From Gnetum montanum (taxonomy: Eukaryota; Streptophyta; Gnetopsida; Gnetales; Gnetaceae), in assembly GCA_015680685.1 (NCBI GenBank), contig MNCI01021501.1, forward strand, positions 478,758-501,947: DNA of 23,190 bases. The letters run 5' to 3'. Below the pieces are notes generated by a model that did no database searches, was not told where the DNA came from, and saw only the letters and a list, made by a program, of their open reading frames with translations. Of the stretch, positions 1 to 8,964 are shown piece by piece. The stretch's first letter is position 1. The number at the start of each line of letters is the position of its first letter. Position numbers and translations under genes: made by a program.

Positions 1-540
1 TGCTCATGCTCATGCGCTTGCATTTGTATCATGTGCCATGTATTGTGTTTTGTGTTGCAACTGCTTAGAGAATCACAGTGTGCAATAGTGTATCAAGAGC
101 TTTGGGGTGAGTAGAATGTATCAAGGGGGCGTAATTGAATAGGATAAGGGGAACATGATGGGGAATAGGGAATGTATTAGGAGTTGGGAATGTATTTATG
201 AATGGATTGATTAACCTAGTTATGTGCATCAGGAAGAATGTGATACCTTGTTGTCATGATGAAGTGCATCTATGTGCGAATGCCTTAGGCGTGTCATCTT
301 GCAAACACAACTCCAAAGACAAGAAAAGCCACAAATGATTCAGTTAACTAAGCACTTTAAACTTGAATACAACCAAGGAGATGGAGCCACTGTGTACAAT
401 TTCAAAGGAGATAGAATCATGAACAACATCAGCTTCATCAAGGTCCATGAGATAAATTATGCAGCAAGTCTTTGTGGAACACGTACAACCAATTACAACA
501 ACAGATCTTTTCAAGTATTGCCTGGTCATCGATGATGTTA
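1..540. other. Non-coding flank of element A, no gene seen
   Basis: I find no supported gene here. Short ORFs on both strands (about 270-535) overlap each other, lack codon-like structure and match no family I know. On the minus strand this stretch lies downstream of the integrase and the AGTTTA repeats, so it most likely belongs to the long 3' untranslated region of element A. No terminal CA, polypurine tract or copy of the 14041-15928 LTR is visible, so the 3' LTR of element A is presumably outside the window. Confidence 0.5.
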
Positions 541-559
541 CTATTTTATAGTCTTAGCA

Positions 560-880
560 AACTGTTGTGGGTTAGTTTCATGTCATAACCCTTTGGATGG
601 CACTAGTTTAGTGTCGTAGCAGACGGTGCAGTGCTAGTTTATAGTCGTAGCAGACTGTGAAGAGGTAAACTAGTTTATAGTCTTAGTGGACTCTGCATGC
701 TAGTTTTATGTCATGGTGGACAAGTGTGGCAGTTTAGTGTCATATTGGATGGAGCTCTATGATGTCAGTTTACTATCATGATGCCAGGACACTCTATGGT
801 GCTAGTTTCAAGTTGTAGCCCCAGGACTGTTCTATGGTATCAGTTTTAGGTTGTGATGCTAGGACCGTTACATACCTTAG
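560..880. repeat. Degenerate 30-38 bp tandem repeat (AGTTTA family), copy 1
   Basis: About nine degenerate units begin with (T)AGTTT at roughly 572, 604, 635, 671, 701, 730, 766, 803 and 841, a spacing of 29-38 bp. Units in the first half read approximately TAGTTTATAGTCGTAGCAGACTGTG. The array lies just downstream, in pol orientation, of the integrase C-terminus (about 905). Tat-lineage gypsy elements are known to carry hypervariable tandem repeats between pol and the 3' LTR, and this fits that position. The same word family recurs at 4479-4565 and 10397-10650. Confidence 0.75.
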
Positions 881-904
881 GTTGATCATACATAGTATTG
901 TTTC

Positions 905-2150
905 AGGTACAGGTGATTTGTAGGATTAGTGAACTCGTTCCTATCCATGTTAGCAAGTTTGAATGCTTCGTTATTGTATGCCTTGGTGACCAAGTAAGGC
1001 CCTTCCTAGTTAGCTGAGAATTTATTTGGATGTTCATAGATGACCTTAAGGACTAGGTCTCCTTCCTTAATCAAGCGCTTATGCAGATTGTGTTTGTGTC
1101 ATTGTCATTGTTGTTTCTAGTACCACTTGATCTGATCAAGCATTCGCACACGTTCCTCCTCCACCGAGTCAAGGTCATTAATGGGAAGTTCATCACTTTG
1201 GATTTCATCAAGGAGGCCTGAGAGAGCTATTCACAATGAGGGAACTTGTAATTCCAAAGGTAAAACAGCTTCAGATGTGTATACAAGACTATATGGAGTT
1301 TTACCTGTAGGTGTTCGATGTGTCATTCTGTATGCCCACAATGCATAGACTAATTGTTTGTGCCATCACCTCTTGCTCTAATTTAGCATTTTTTGAGCAC
1401 CATGATGACAACTTTGTTTGTAGGCTCCGCTTGACCATTGCTATGTGGGTAGTAAGGTGATGAGAATGCATGTTTAATACCTAGGCTTTCACAGAATCTT
1501 TTAGTATCCGCACTACTGAATTGTGGCTCATTTTTGGTAACAATGATCATAGGAATACCAAAACGGGTTACGATGTTTTCTATTATGAAAGTGTAAAAAT
1601 GCTTAGAATTGGTCTTCCTAAGGGGAATAGCTTCTACCCATTTTATGAAGTATTTAGTTGTAGTGATAATGAAGCTATGCCCTACAGAAGATGGTGGCAT
1701 TATCGGTCCAATGATGTCGAATCCCCATCTTTGGAATGGCCATGTGATTTGTGTTGTGTGAAATTCATTAGGTGGCACATGTATTAGGTTACCATGCCTT
1801 GGGAAAATGTCACATGTCCTAACCTTGGAGAAGCAATCGTACTCCATGTGTGGCCAGTAGTAGCCCAAGCACCTAATCTTTGTTGCCAATGCTTTGGATG
1901 TGATGTGCCCTCCACAAAGTCCTTCGTGGACTTTTTCTACAATTGTTTGACCGTTGATGCTACTAACGCACATCAAAAAAATGCCTTCATAGGATTTTTG
2001 ACACAATGTGTCTCTTATTAATGCATATTGTTGAGAGCGTTTTTGCACTGCGTCCTTTTGAGTGTTTGTCAAATTTTGTGGAGGTTCTCCTTGTAGAAGG
2101 TACTATTTTATGTCATCGTACCATTCTATTGCATGTGTTGTGCTAACGGA
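905..2150 (-). pseudogene. Ty3/gypsy integrase, decayed (element A pol)
   Basis: This is the integrase part of element A pol, which would join retrotransposon cDNA to host DNA in the nucleus. The clean frame from 2072 to 1383 contains an HHCC-like finger (HEGLCGGH near 1910-1930, then a Cys followed by Phe where a second Cys is expected), the first core Asp in WGFDIIGPI (about 1712-1731), and the core Glu in NGQAEPTN. The second core Asp is gone: TKNEPQF stands where TDNGPQF is usual (about 1519-1540). After a frameshift near 1383 the C-terminal domain continues (YSLVYTSEAVLPLE, LIKEGDLVLKVIYEHPNKF, EGPYLVTKAY at about 990-1080) and fades near 905. Upstream it continues in frame from the RNase H tail. 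The element is inactive; family assignment is firm. Confidence 0.92.
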
Positions 2151-2179
2151 TGCTATGGGAATTTCATTGAGAGTGTCAG

Positions 2180-2640
2180 TTATAGGTTTGGCATAGTTTG
2201 TTATAGAACTGGGCAACGCATGAAACATTTTAGGTGTCATGTTTAGGGCTAGTGTAGCAAGTGCATTAGCAATGGTGTTTTTGCTTCTAGGAACATGTTG
2301 TACATCTACGTCTACTAATTACTTCAGGGGGGGTTTGGTCAAATCACAATATGGTTGCAAATGGAGAGCCTTACATGTGTAAACCTCCGTGACTTGATTA
2401 ATGACTAACTGTGAATTGCCTCGAACTACAAGACGTGTGATTCACAAAGTCAATGCTGCCCGAAGACCTCTAAGAAGACCTTCATATTTTGCCATGTTAT
2501 TGGTACAAGGAAAGGTTAATAGGCAAAGGGTTAGATTTCTCTAGAGGGGTATGTTAAGATGGCTGCAGCACTTCCTCCTTGGGAAGTTGAAGCTCCATTG
2601 AAATAAAGGATTTCCTTGTAGTTATCAAGTACAGTGTCTA
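2180..2640 (-). pseudogene. Ty3/gypsy RNase H, decayed (element A pol)
   Basis: This is the RNase H domain that would degrade the RNA strand of the RNA:DNA hybrid. In order on the minus strand it shows ILYFNGASTSQGG (about 2588-2612), a frameshift near 2520-2535, TNNMAKYEGLLRGL, RLVVRGNSQLVINQV and VPRSKNTIANALATLAL. Each block matches a conserved RNase H motif of plant Tat-type gypsy elements. Three positions that are normally Asp (YFDGA, RGDSQ, ADALA) are Asn here, while the Glu of NMAKYE is kept. Each Asp-to-Asn change can arise from a single G-to-A transition. Two in-frame stops are also visible. The frame runs on into integrase, as expected for one polyprotein. Confidence 0.88.
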
Positions 2641-4010
2641 TACTATTAACATTCTAGTTGGGGAATTCAGGGTTAATCATTGCTTGATCATGTGTTGGTG
2701 AGATGGTCAATTGTGTGACTATTTCTTGACCTTTTGTGGAGGATTGAGCAACATAGTGTAGGTCAAAATCTATGATCATTGCTTTCCATTTGGCTATCCT
2801 ACTCGACTCGTAGATGTTGTTAGTGATGGTGCAGAGCACACTATTCTTGCAAATGATTTAGACTTGATTACGGAAGAGATAATGCCATCATTTCTTCAAG
2901 GAGAAGATGAGGGTGAGGCATGATCTCTCCACATCATTGTATCATTGTTCATAAGCGATTAGAGCGTGGATTAAGTAATAGACAGGGATCTCGATTCCAT
3001 CTTTACGTTTTTGGCAAAACATCGATGCAATGGAAGAATCGGAGGTTGCAAGGTAGATGTAGAAGGGTTTATCGCTCTGTGGGGGATAAACCATCGGTAG
3101 TTGAACCAGCCCTTGCTTTATGTCATCGAATGCATCCTGGCACTATTGAGTCCATTGGAAATGCACATTCTTTCGTAGTAGGTGTTTCATGGGTTTCAAC
3201 TTATCTATCAGATTTGTGATAAAGCATCTAATGAATTGCATCCTACCTTGTAGACCGCGTAGTTTGGTAAGGTTTTTTGGTGGTTGCATGTTAATTATTG
3301 CTTTAACCTGATCAGGGTCTAGTCGTATCCTTGTTTCAGAGACTATGAAGCCAAGAAATTTGCCTGTTTTGACACCAAAGACACACTTCTTTGGATTGAG
3401 TCTGAGGTCATGTTTGAGACAAAATTTAAGCAGTAAGTCTAGATCTTTTGCATGTTGTTCGGTTGTTTTAGAGTTAACCGCGATGTCATCAACATAAACA
3501 TTGAGCAAATTGATCATGTAATCACTAAATATATATGTCCTTTCTCGTTGATATATAGCACCTGCATTTTTAATACCAAACGACATCATCATCTAGTAGA
3601 ATGTGCCCCAAGGCATCATAAATGTTGTCCTAAGTTGATGTTTTGGGTTGATTCTTATTTGATTGTACCCTAAAAATCCATCCATAAAGGATAACAATGC
3701 ATGCCCAACAGTTGCATCAACAAGTTGATTGATACTAGGTAGTGGGAAGTCATCTTTTATAGTGGCTATGTTAAGATCATGCAAGTCAATGCATATGCAT
3801 ATACTACTGTTCTTCTTAGGGACTACGACAATGTTTGATACCTAGTCGAAATAGTCAATGGCTCGGATGAAATCGGCTTGGTAGAGCTTTGTGATTTCAT
3901 TACGGACTGCTAACACCACTTCAGGTCTATCCTTTTGTACCTTTTACTTCACCGATTTAACTTTTGCATCAAGAATAATGTTATGTTGGACGATTCAAGG
4001 GTCCTGGCAT
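2641..4010 (-). pseudogene. Ty3/gypsy reverse transcriptase and connection, decayed
   Basis: This is the reverse transcriptase of element A. Recognisable blocks on the minus strand are VVVPKKNSSICICIDLHDLN, DDFPLPSINQLVD, ALLSFMDGFLGYNQIRI, MMMSFGIKNAGAIYQR, the catalytic box VYVDDIAV (about 3483-3500, both Asp kept), LRLNPKKCVFGV and GKFLGFIVS. The connection follows with FQWTQ, DAFDDIKQ and KPFYIYLATS. The frame is open from about 3990 to 2540 apart from stops at 3593-3595 and 3140-3142, two TGA stops in the region where tether motifs normally read RYNDVE and LRHY, a TAA, and a few others. Most can be explained as CAG-to-TAG, CGA-to-TGA or CAA-to-TAA. FMDGF-GYNQI and GIKNAGA point to the Tat/Ogre side of Ty3/gypsy. 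Confidence 0.93.
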
Positions 4011-4352
4011 GTCGGTATATGACCATGCAAATGTTTTTATATTATCTTTTAGTACTCGAGTGATGTCATTGAAAAGTTGTGAGTCCAGTAGGGCACTTAA
4101 TTTCAATGCTTTAGTTTCATCATTGGATGTAATAATGGGGACTTCAACAAGAGGATCTTCAGTGATATTATCGGCCTCTAGATCTAAATTCTTAGCCATA
4201 TTTTTAGACCAGTTCAACGTTTCTTGAGTGGAGGCTATTAAATTAGTATAAGCGTATGGGTCTAGATCCAAGGACTCTAGATTGATTATCATTTTTACTT
4301 CTTCGTGTGATTCACTGAGAGATAATGTTGAAAAGATATTCTTGGTGGCCAT
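3981..4352 (-). pseudogene. Pre-RT linker of element A pol
   Basis: A 123-codon open frame (MATKNIFSTLSLSE at its start) leads into RT. It is rich in Asp, Glu, Leu and Thr and ends with FAWSYTDMPGPLNRP, equivalent to the FAW...DMPGL motif that precedes RT in many plant gypsy polyproteins. A one-base frameshift near 4005 separates it from the VQHNIILDAKVKSVK segment that continues to RT. The first Met is simply the first in the frame; the sequence upstream (4380-4560) is repeat-like, so the natural upstream connection to protease is broken here or was never continuous. Confidence 0.8.
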
Positions 4353-4478
4353 GTGCTGGCTCTTGCCAATTTAAACCGAGAGCAAAGTGAGTGACATTTA
4401 CTTGATGAAGAAGTTGTTAAATGTAAACGAGCATCGGGTAATTAATCTATGTACTGATGAAATTGTGGAATGTAATAG

Positions 4479-4570
4479 TAGTTTAGCATCATACCTGGAC
4501 ATCCATGGCAGTTTTAGGCCATATTGAGCTATCATTGACAGTTTTAGGCCATACCGGGCTAGTAATATTC
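4479..4570. repeat. AGTTTA-family tandem repeat, copy 2 (before RT)
   Basis: Three units starting at about 4479, 4510 and 4540 (spacing 30-31 bp) read approximately AGTTTTAGGCCATA followed by a variable half. They clearly resemble the unit at 10397-10650 on the other side of the antisense gene, where AGTTTAAGGCCAT and TTTTAGGCCATAATGGGCC occur, and more weakly those at 560-880. Confidence 0.7.
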
Positions 4571-4647
4571 ATGTCATTTTGTATTATGGTTGTGCGAACA
4601 ACAAATTTATGGGATTTTATGGTCTTATGAATTTTCATGTGCTTCAT

Positions 4648-4700
4648 TATATATATATATATTATTTTCTTTATATTTTTATATATTTCGTTTTGATTTT
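4648..4700. repeat. (TA)n and T-rich tract, left flank of the antisense gene insert
   Basis: CATTATATATATATATATATT is followed by a TATATTTTTATATATTTCGTTTT-like tail. A closely similar block, with a longer (TA)n, lies at 10122-10185 in the same orientation. The pair brackets the plus-strand gene. Simple (TA)n expands easily, so the match may be coincidental. The shared non-TA tail (TATATTTTT, then a pyrimidine-rich run) makes a true direct repeat possible. Confidence 0.6.
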
Positions 4701-4975
4701 TAACCTTCCTCCCCTCCCTTTTTTTTAATTTTTGCTATCTTTAATATTTTGGCCTTATTCCATGAGAATAAAATAAAGAAAAATACCATGTAATAATGAA
4801 ACAAAGATGGTGTAAATGATAACATGAAAATAGAAGTTAACCATGGAACATGGTAAGCTACATAAAAATAAATAAAAATATAGATAAAATATAAAAAATA
4901 AAAAATAAAAAAATAAACAAATTGAGAATGAACATGGGGGTTAAAAAGGGGTTTTGAGATACTGGGGCGTCACTT
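4701..4975. other. AT-rich non-coding stretch upstream of the antisense gene
   Basis: This holds a pyrimidine-rich block, then an A-rich tract around 4860-4920 (repeated AAAAATA and AAATAAA words). No gene is seen. It could include the promoter of the plus-strand gene beginning at 5072, but I cannot point to a convincing TATA box at a sensible distance. Confidence 0.4.
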
Positions 4976-5071
4976 GTGCTAGCATGAGTTTGTGGATGTG
5001 AGAGCGTGAGCAAGCTAGAGAGTGCAGCGTGAGCATTTGGTGTGAGTTGCAGAGTGAGTTACAGGACAACA

Positions 5072-5194
5072 ATGAAGGGAAAAGGGAAATCATGTCGAGG
5101 CAAAGGGAAGAGGCAAGAGAGTCTAGCGTTTGTAGAGGAGAGTGAAGAGCTACTTCAGTGTCTTCCTCGCAACATGGGATGGAACTCTATGCAG
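5072..5194 (+). pseudogene. Candidate exon 1 of the antisense gene (basic N-terminus)
   Basis: The ATG at 5072 opens a 41-codon exon starting MKGKGKSCRGKGKRQ, a lysine/arginine-rich run that could act as a nuclear localisation signal, followed by acidic residues and NMGWNSMQ. It ends at CAG|GTTTAC in phase 0. The downstream acceptor TTACCTAAG at 6219-6220 is also phase 0, giving an open junction. An alternative acceptor at 6236-6237 (TATGCAG) would need phase 2 and does not fit this exon. An upstream in-frame ATG at 5042 exists. The start and the first intron are the least certain part of the model. Confidence 0.5.
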
Positions 5195-5466
5195 GTTTAC
5201 TTCCTCTTTCTTCTCTTTAGTATTTTGTGTGTAGCATTAGCTAGCACAGCATGGTCTCTCATGGCTACCATTTTCTGCTATATTTTCAGCATGATTTTTG
5301 GGTTTCTCTGCTGCGTTGGATTGAAAATCTGAGACCGTTTTCCATGTTTTGGGCATTAGGGTTTATATCGGGGTTTATGATTTGTCATAGATTATTTTTG
5401 GTTGTTGTCTTTTGGACGTGCAAAGTCGAATAAGGGCGAGTTAGAGTTTTTTCATCTTGTAAACTA

Positions 5467-5660
5467 GGGCAATCCCAACGTGACTTCCCAGGGAGAACCA
5501 TAGCATGAGTTCTTGGAGCAAGCCCAACATGAGCATCTAGGGCAAGCCCCAGTGGGAGTGTAGGAACATGCCCAGTGTGAGTTCCCAGAGTAGGCCCAGC
5601 GTGAGTGTCCAGGGTAAGCCCCAGCATGAGTTTAGGGATGAACCTAGCATAAGTGTGTTA
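5467..5660. repeat. 24-bp minisatellite inside putative intron 1
   Basis: About eight degenerate units with a spacing of 23-25 bp start near 5467, 5491, 5516, 5540, 5563, 5588, 5611 and 5635. A representative unit is GGGCAAGCCCAGCGTGAGTT. Units differ mostly by C/T and G/A transitions, for example CGTGAG versus CATGAG. The block is much richer in GC than its surroundings. A minus-strand ORF across it (5385-5627) is periodic only because 24 is a multiple of three. Confidence 0.8.
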
Positions 5661-6220
5661 AAGTGGGCTTCTCATGAGTGGCATTTCCCTTTGTTGGGGT
5701 TTTTGTTCTTTTTTGATCGGTGCGTGTACAAGCCATGGCAATTCTAGAGAAAGCAGTGATTGATTTTCAGCAAGTTTTATGTTTCAAAGCTTGGTATATC
5801 TGCACTGTGTTCCATGCAAGAATGAGAGGGTCACGATTTGTGTATATACAACAATTGCTAGTAACGTGAGCATGCCTGGCTTGTGTAAAATTGTGAAGAT
5901 GCAAATTTCTTGTTGAAATGTTTATTCGTTGCTGGTGTTTATGTCTATGTTATTTTTTATTTTCTTGTTTGGATAGATTTAAATATGTTTCTACGAATCT
6001 GCAAATGTTCATGGTTCTATACTTGCGTGTTCATTTTATATCGCTTGCAATAAACTACTATGTAAAGGATTTCAATGTACCCCAGTGAGTGCTAAATACA
6101 CCAAATAAATATTGGTGTCCTTGTCTCATGGGGTGAAACTATATATTAAATATTATTTATGTATTTGCTTTATGTAGTTGCATATTATTTTGAACACCTG
6201 GACATTTTTACTTACCTAAG
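5661..6220. other. Remainder of putative intron 1, no gene seen
   Basis: T-rich sequence with scattered stops in all plus-strand frames, ending in the pyrimidine-rich acceptor TTTTTACTTACCTAAG at 6205-6220. No second repeat array or recognisable element is visible. Confidence 0.45.
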
Positions 6221-7048
6221 GTTTTGGCTATATGCAGGGGGCTTAAACCTTTCCTCCTTGTGGTTGAGCTTGTTGGTGTACTTGCTTGGTTTGCCCCTTT
6301 TTGATCAGACGTATCTTCTTATGACATACGTATTGGAACTCATGTGATATGGTTCTATCTTGATGTTGGTGAATTTTTGTCATTTATTTTACAAATTTTC
6401 AGTGTAGTTATATGGTCTCATTTAAGTGAGCAGTTGGCCCATGATATCGTTGAAACAATGTTGCTTGGATCCACACAAGACATGCTTGCCTTCATTACTG
6501 ACATAGATGAGGGACTTTTTACAGTTGAGGGAGGCCCTCCCGAAGGTCCTAGGTCCACTCATCCCTTGAATCATGTATGGGAACTGCCTACTTGTAGCCA
6601 TCATAATAGCAGTAGCACACTTTTTCTAGCTTTCTGTGTTCACACGCTATTTCAAAACCCACTTGGGACAGTGTATAAAGTGGAAAGGTATGCTCTTTTA
6701 TGATTTGCTTTAATTAATTTTTAATTCTTTTAAAATTATATCGTTGTCTATGCATAAATATTCTTCTTGTATGCAGGCCTGGTTTTGATGAGAATGGGAT
6801 GCATGATGATGATGGTGGGCTTGCCTTAATGTGCACAGCATTGGAGACATTCATAGCGGGCCCCACTCTTTATACTGTAGTACTAGACTAGACGAGAGCT
6901 GCTATTATTGACTACCCTAGGCAATTCTCAAGGGCTTTTGAACGCTGTCAAGTTCGTGGTTGGTTGCATAAGGATTGGTCTCCCAATGGGATGATTTTTC
7001 CTCAGAGGATTGATCTTGCACCTAATCTACCTACCTCATTTATTGATG
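6221..7048 (+). pseudogene. Exons 2 and 3 of the antisense gene
   Basis: Exon 2 (6221-6687) encodes a hydrophobic start (VLAICRGLKPFLLVVELVGV), then LSEQLAHDIVETMLLGSTQD and an acidic ITDIDEGLFTVEGGPPEGP stretch. The donor AAAG|GTATGC and the acceptor TATGCAG|GCC rebuild an Arg codon, giving KVERPGFDENGMHDDDGG across the junction. Exon 3 (6777-7048) continues with GLALMCTALETFIAGPTLYT and RVRGW-like text (CQVRGWLHKDWSPNGMIF). Stops: TGA at 6302 and TAG at 6889. The hydrophobic segments could be membrane-spanning or buried helices; I cannot tell which. No family is recognised. Confidence 0.65.
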
Positions 7049-7142
7049 GTAAATGGTCACATTATAGACTTCATTTTCTCTTTGTTTCATCATTGTATAC
7101 TATATTTTTTTAACCTTTCACTCTATTTTTTTCCTACAATAG

Positions 7143-8186
7143 CCATCTCATTTGATGAAGTTACTATCATATCAGGGTGTACTAAGACCACTCTTTTTAT
7201 GAAGTATGGAGAGATAGAACTGTCACAAAAATGGTTGTAGATGAAGGCCTCTGAGTTAATCATCAGTCGTCTTACCCGTGTGGGTTTGATGGACTTGTTC
7301 ACTGCTCTGACTCCTAATTTTCTAGTGACTGAAATGGTTACCATTGTTGATTCTTTTAGTGATGGTGCTTCTCACTTTACTATGCAGGTTCAAGGAGTCA
7401 AGGTGTCTTTCCACTTGACTGCTGAGTTCCTTTTCGATCTCTTTGGTGTGCCCATGGATGGTGCTAGAGTGGCAGTAGAGAAAGCAACTAAAAAAAGCGA
7501 AGTCATAAAGGAGCTTGAAGATTGGTTAGGCAAGTCTCAGGGTCCTAAAGGTTTTGCCATACAAGATGATACCCGATCAACGGAGGTGAACTTCTTGTAC
7601 CCCCTCTTTCAGGCACAGGCATTCCCTAAATCTCTTTCTCAATGAAGAAACCTTGGGATCAAGTCCGCACGTATCATACGTGCAGTCCTAGAGATGAGCA
7701 TGCATTATAACTGGGCACAATTTCTTGGGTTTGGCTTTCATGGAGAGATTGTTAAATTATGCTCAAACATTAATGCCAAGTCCCATTTCACATTTGCCTT
7801 CTTCGCAGGTTACCTACATAGGTTTGCTTAGTTATTAGTAGTTTATGGTGATAACCATTATATATTGAGGGATCATTCACAGCTATCTCACCCCTAGATT
7901 CACCATTTGTTTAACACTAGCAGATCTCAGGATCCACTCGAAGGCATTGAAGAGTCAATGTTCGTTACTACTAGGGGTGTAGCTAGTCATTCTCATCATT
8001 TCCTTGATAGCTTGGGATTGGAACCACCTAGATTGCACACATCTCTTAGAGGGAATGAATGTTTGATTTGTGATACTTTCAGGAGATCTAAGGTGAAGGT
8101 GAAGAGAGTTGAATGCCCGAGAGAGCCTGCTCCTAAGGTGAGACCACCAAGAGTGAAGAGGATCCACTTTGTATTGCCAGTGGAGG
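7143..8186 (+). pseudogene. Exon 4 of the antisense gene: core domain
   Basis: This is the longest exon (348 codons) and has the best protein-like text: LIISRLTRVGLMDLFTALTP, then HFTMQVQGVKVSFHLTAEFL, FDLFGVPMDGARV, RIIRAVLEMSMHYNWAQFLG, and a basic C-terminal part (RRSKVKVKRVE, KVRPPRVKRIHF). The order 'V-x-GV-x-V-x-F ... LFGVP' followed by a conserved-looking helical block resembles, weakly, the N-terminal half of the 'putative plant transposon protein' domain, and also the pattern in element B (VNIRGVTVDFYIQAIL...LLNI). Stops at 7238, 7643, 7829 and 7895 are TAG or TGA. It ends at GAGG|GTAAGT, an excellent donor. Confidence 0.68.
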
Positions 8187-8292
8187 GTAAGTATTTTATT
8201 ATATATATATATATATTACATTTTATTTTATATTTTTATTAAATTTATGTATATACTATGTCATACTAACACTAGAATACTGGTGTTATCAG

Positions 8293-8875
8293 AGGAAAGC
8301 CTCGAAAGGGAAAGAGAAGCCTTAGCCTCAATGGTTGAACCTGAAGTGGTTGTCATAGGGCCCAAGGAAGAAGAAAAATAGAGGGAAGAAGTGATTGAGG
8401 AATTCCCTGTCTTGCAAGAGGAAGATATAAGAAGCATCATGGGGATGAAGCTCGCTGAGGCTTTGGATGCACTTAGGCATTCAAGCGATGAGAGGGGTGT
8501 TTTCGATGGGTTGTTGCACCTTGGTGATTCACCCAAGCTGACTAGCAAAGGGTTTTTTGGTATGTTCCTTTAGTTTGATCTACATCTTATACCTTTTAAC
8601 TTTTATGTGTTGTTTTTTATTATCTTGATTATTCCTAGCACCAGAGGTAGATGTTGATGTTTTTGAGGCACATACATCCCGGGCAGAGGTATCAGGGTCA
8701 CAAGCCCCGGTTGAGGTGTTAGGGTCACAGGCCCTGGTTGAGGTGACTTCCCATGCTTGTTGAATAGCTACTAACCAGTTAAGGCCATGGCCTAAAATGC
8801 TCAATAAAATGGACTTTGTCACAAGCATCATTAACGATGTAGTCACTCGCCTACAACAAGCTCATCCAGAACTAG
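8293..8875 (+). pseudogene. Exons 5 and 6 of the antisense gene: acidic linkers
   Basis: Exon 5 (8293-8559) is Glu-rich (EESLEREREALASMVEPEVV, EEEIREE-like runs, LAEALDALRHSSDERGVFDG) and ends at TTTTTTG|GTATGT. Exon 6 (8639-8875) follows the acceptor ATTCCTAG and contains a short internal duplication in which SQAPVEVLG is followed by SQALVEVTS. It ends PELG with the donor GTATGTG. Stops: TAG 8379 and TGA 8761. Both junctions are phase 1 and open. The composition suggests flexible or helical linker rather than a catalytic domain. Confidence 0.62.
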
Positions 8876-8964
8876 GTATGTGTATGTTACATATCATGCT
8901 AAGTGTCTGGGTTTATTGTGCTTCTTTGCATTCATTGTTAGTTATAGATGATTCATGTGTGCAG

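Noticed and set aside
1-200. 3' LTR of element A at the left edge
   Set aside because: I found no match to the termini or TATA region of 14041-15928 in the first 540 bases.
560-880. CRISPR-like spacing of the AGTTTA repeats
   Set aside because: Units are degenerate throughout, with no invariant repeat and no unique spacers, in a plant retrotransposon context.
1521-2021. Two plus-strand ORFs opposite integrase
   Set aside because: They are antisense shadows of the integrase frame and show no independent protein-like pattern.
5385-5627. Minus-strand ORF with 8-residue periodicity
   Set aside because: The periodicity comes from the 24-bp minisatellite. No start context or domain supports a gene.
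6369-6400. An extra intron GTGAATTT...TTTTCAG inside exon 2
   Set aside because: About 32 bp is too short for a plant intron, and the frame is open without removing it.
7010-7240. Plus-strand ORF 7010-7240 as a separate small gene
   Set aside because: It reads through intron 3 (7049-7142). Only its last part (from 7143) is exon in the spliced model.
8568-8846. Minus-strand ORF (8580-8846) rich in Ser/Thr repeats
   Set aside because: It is the shadow of exon 6 and its internal duplication; the plus strand has matching splice sites.
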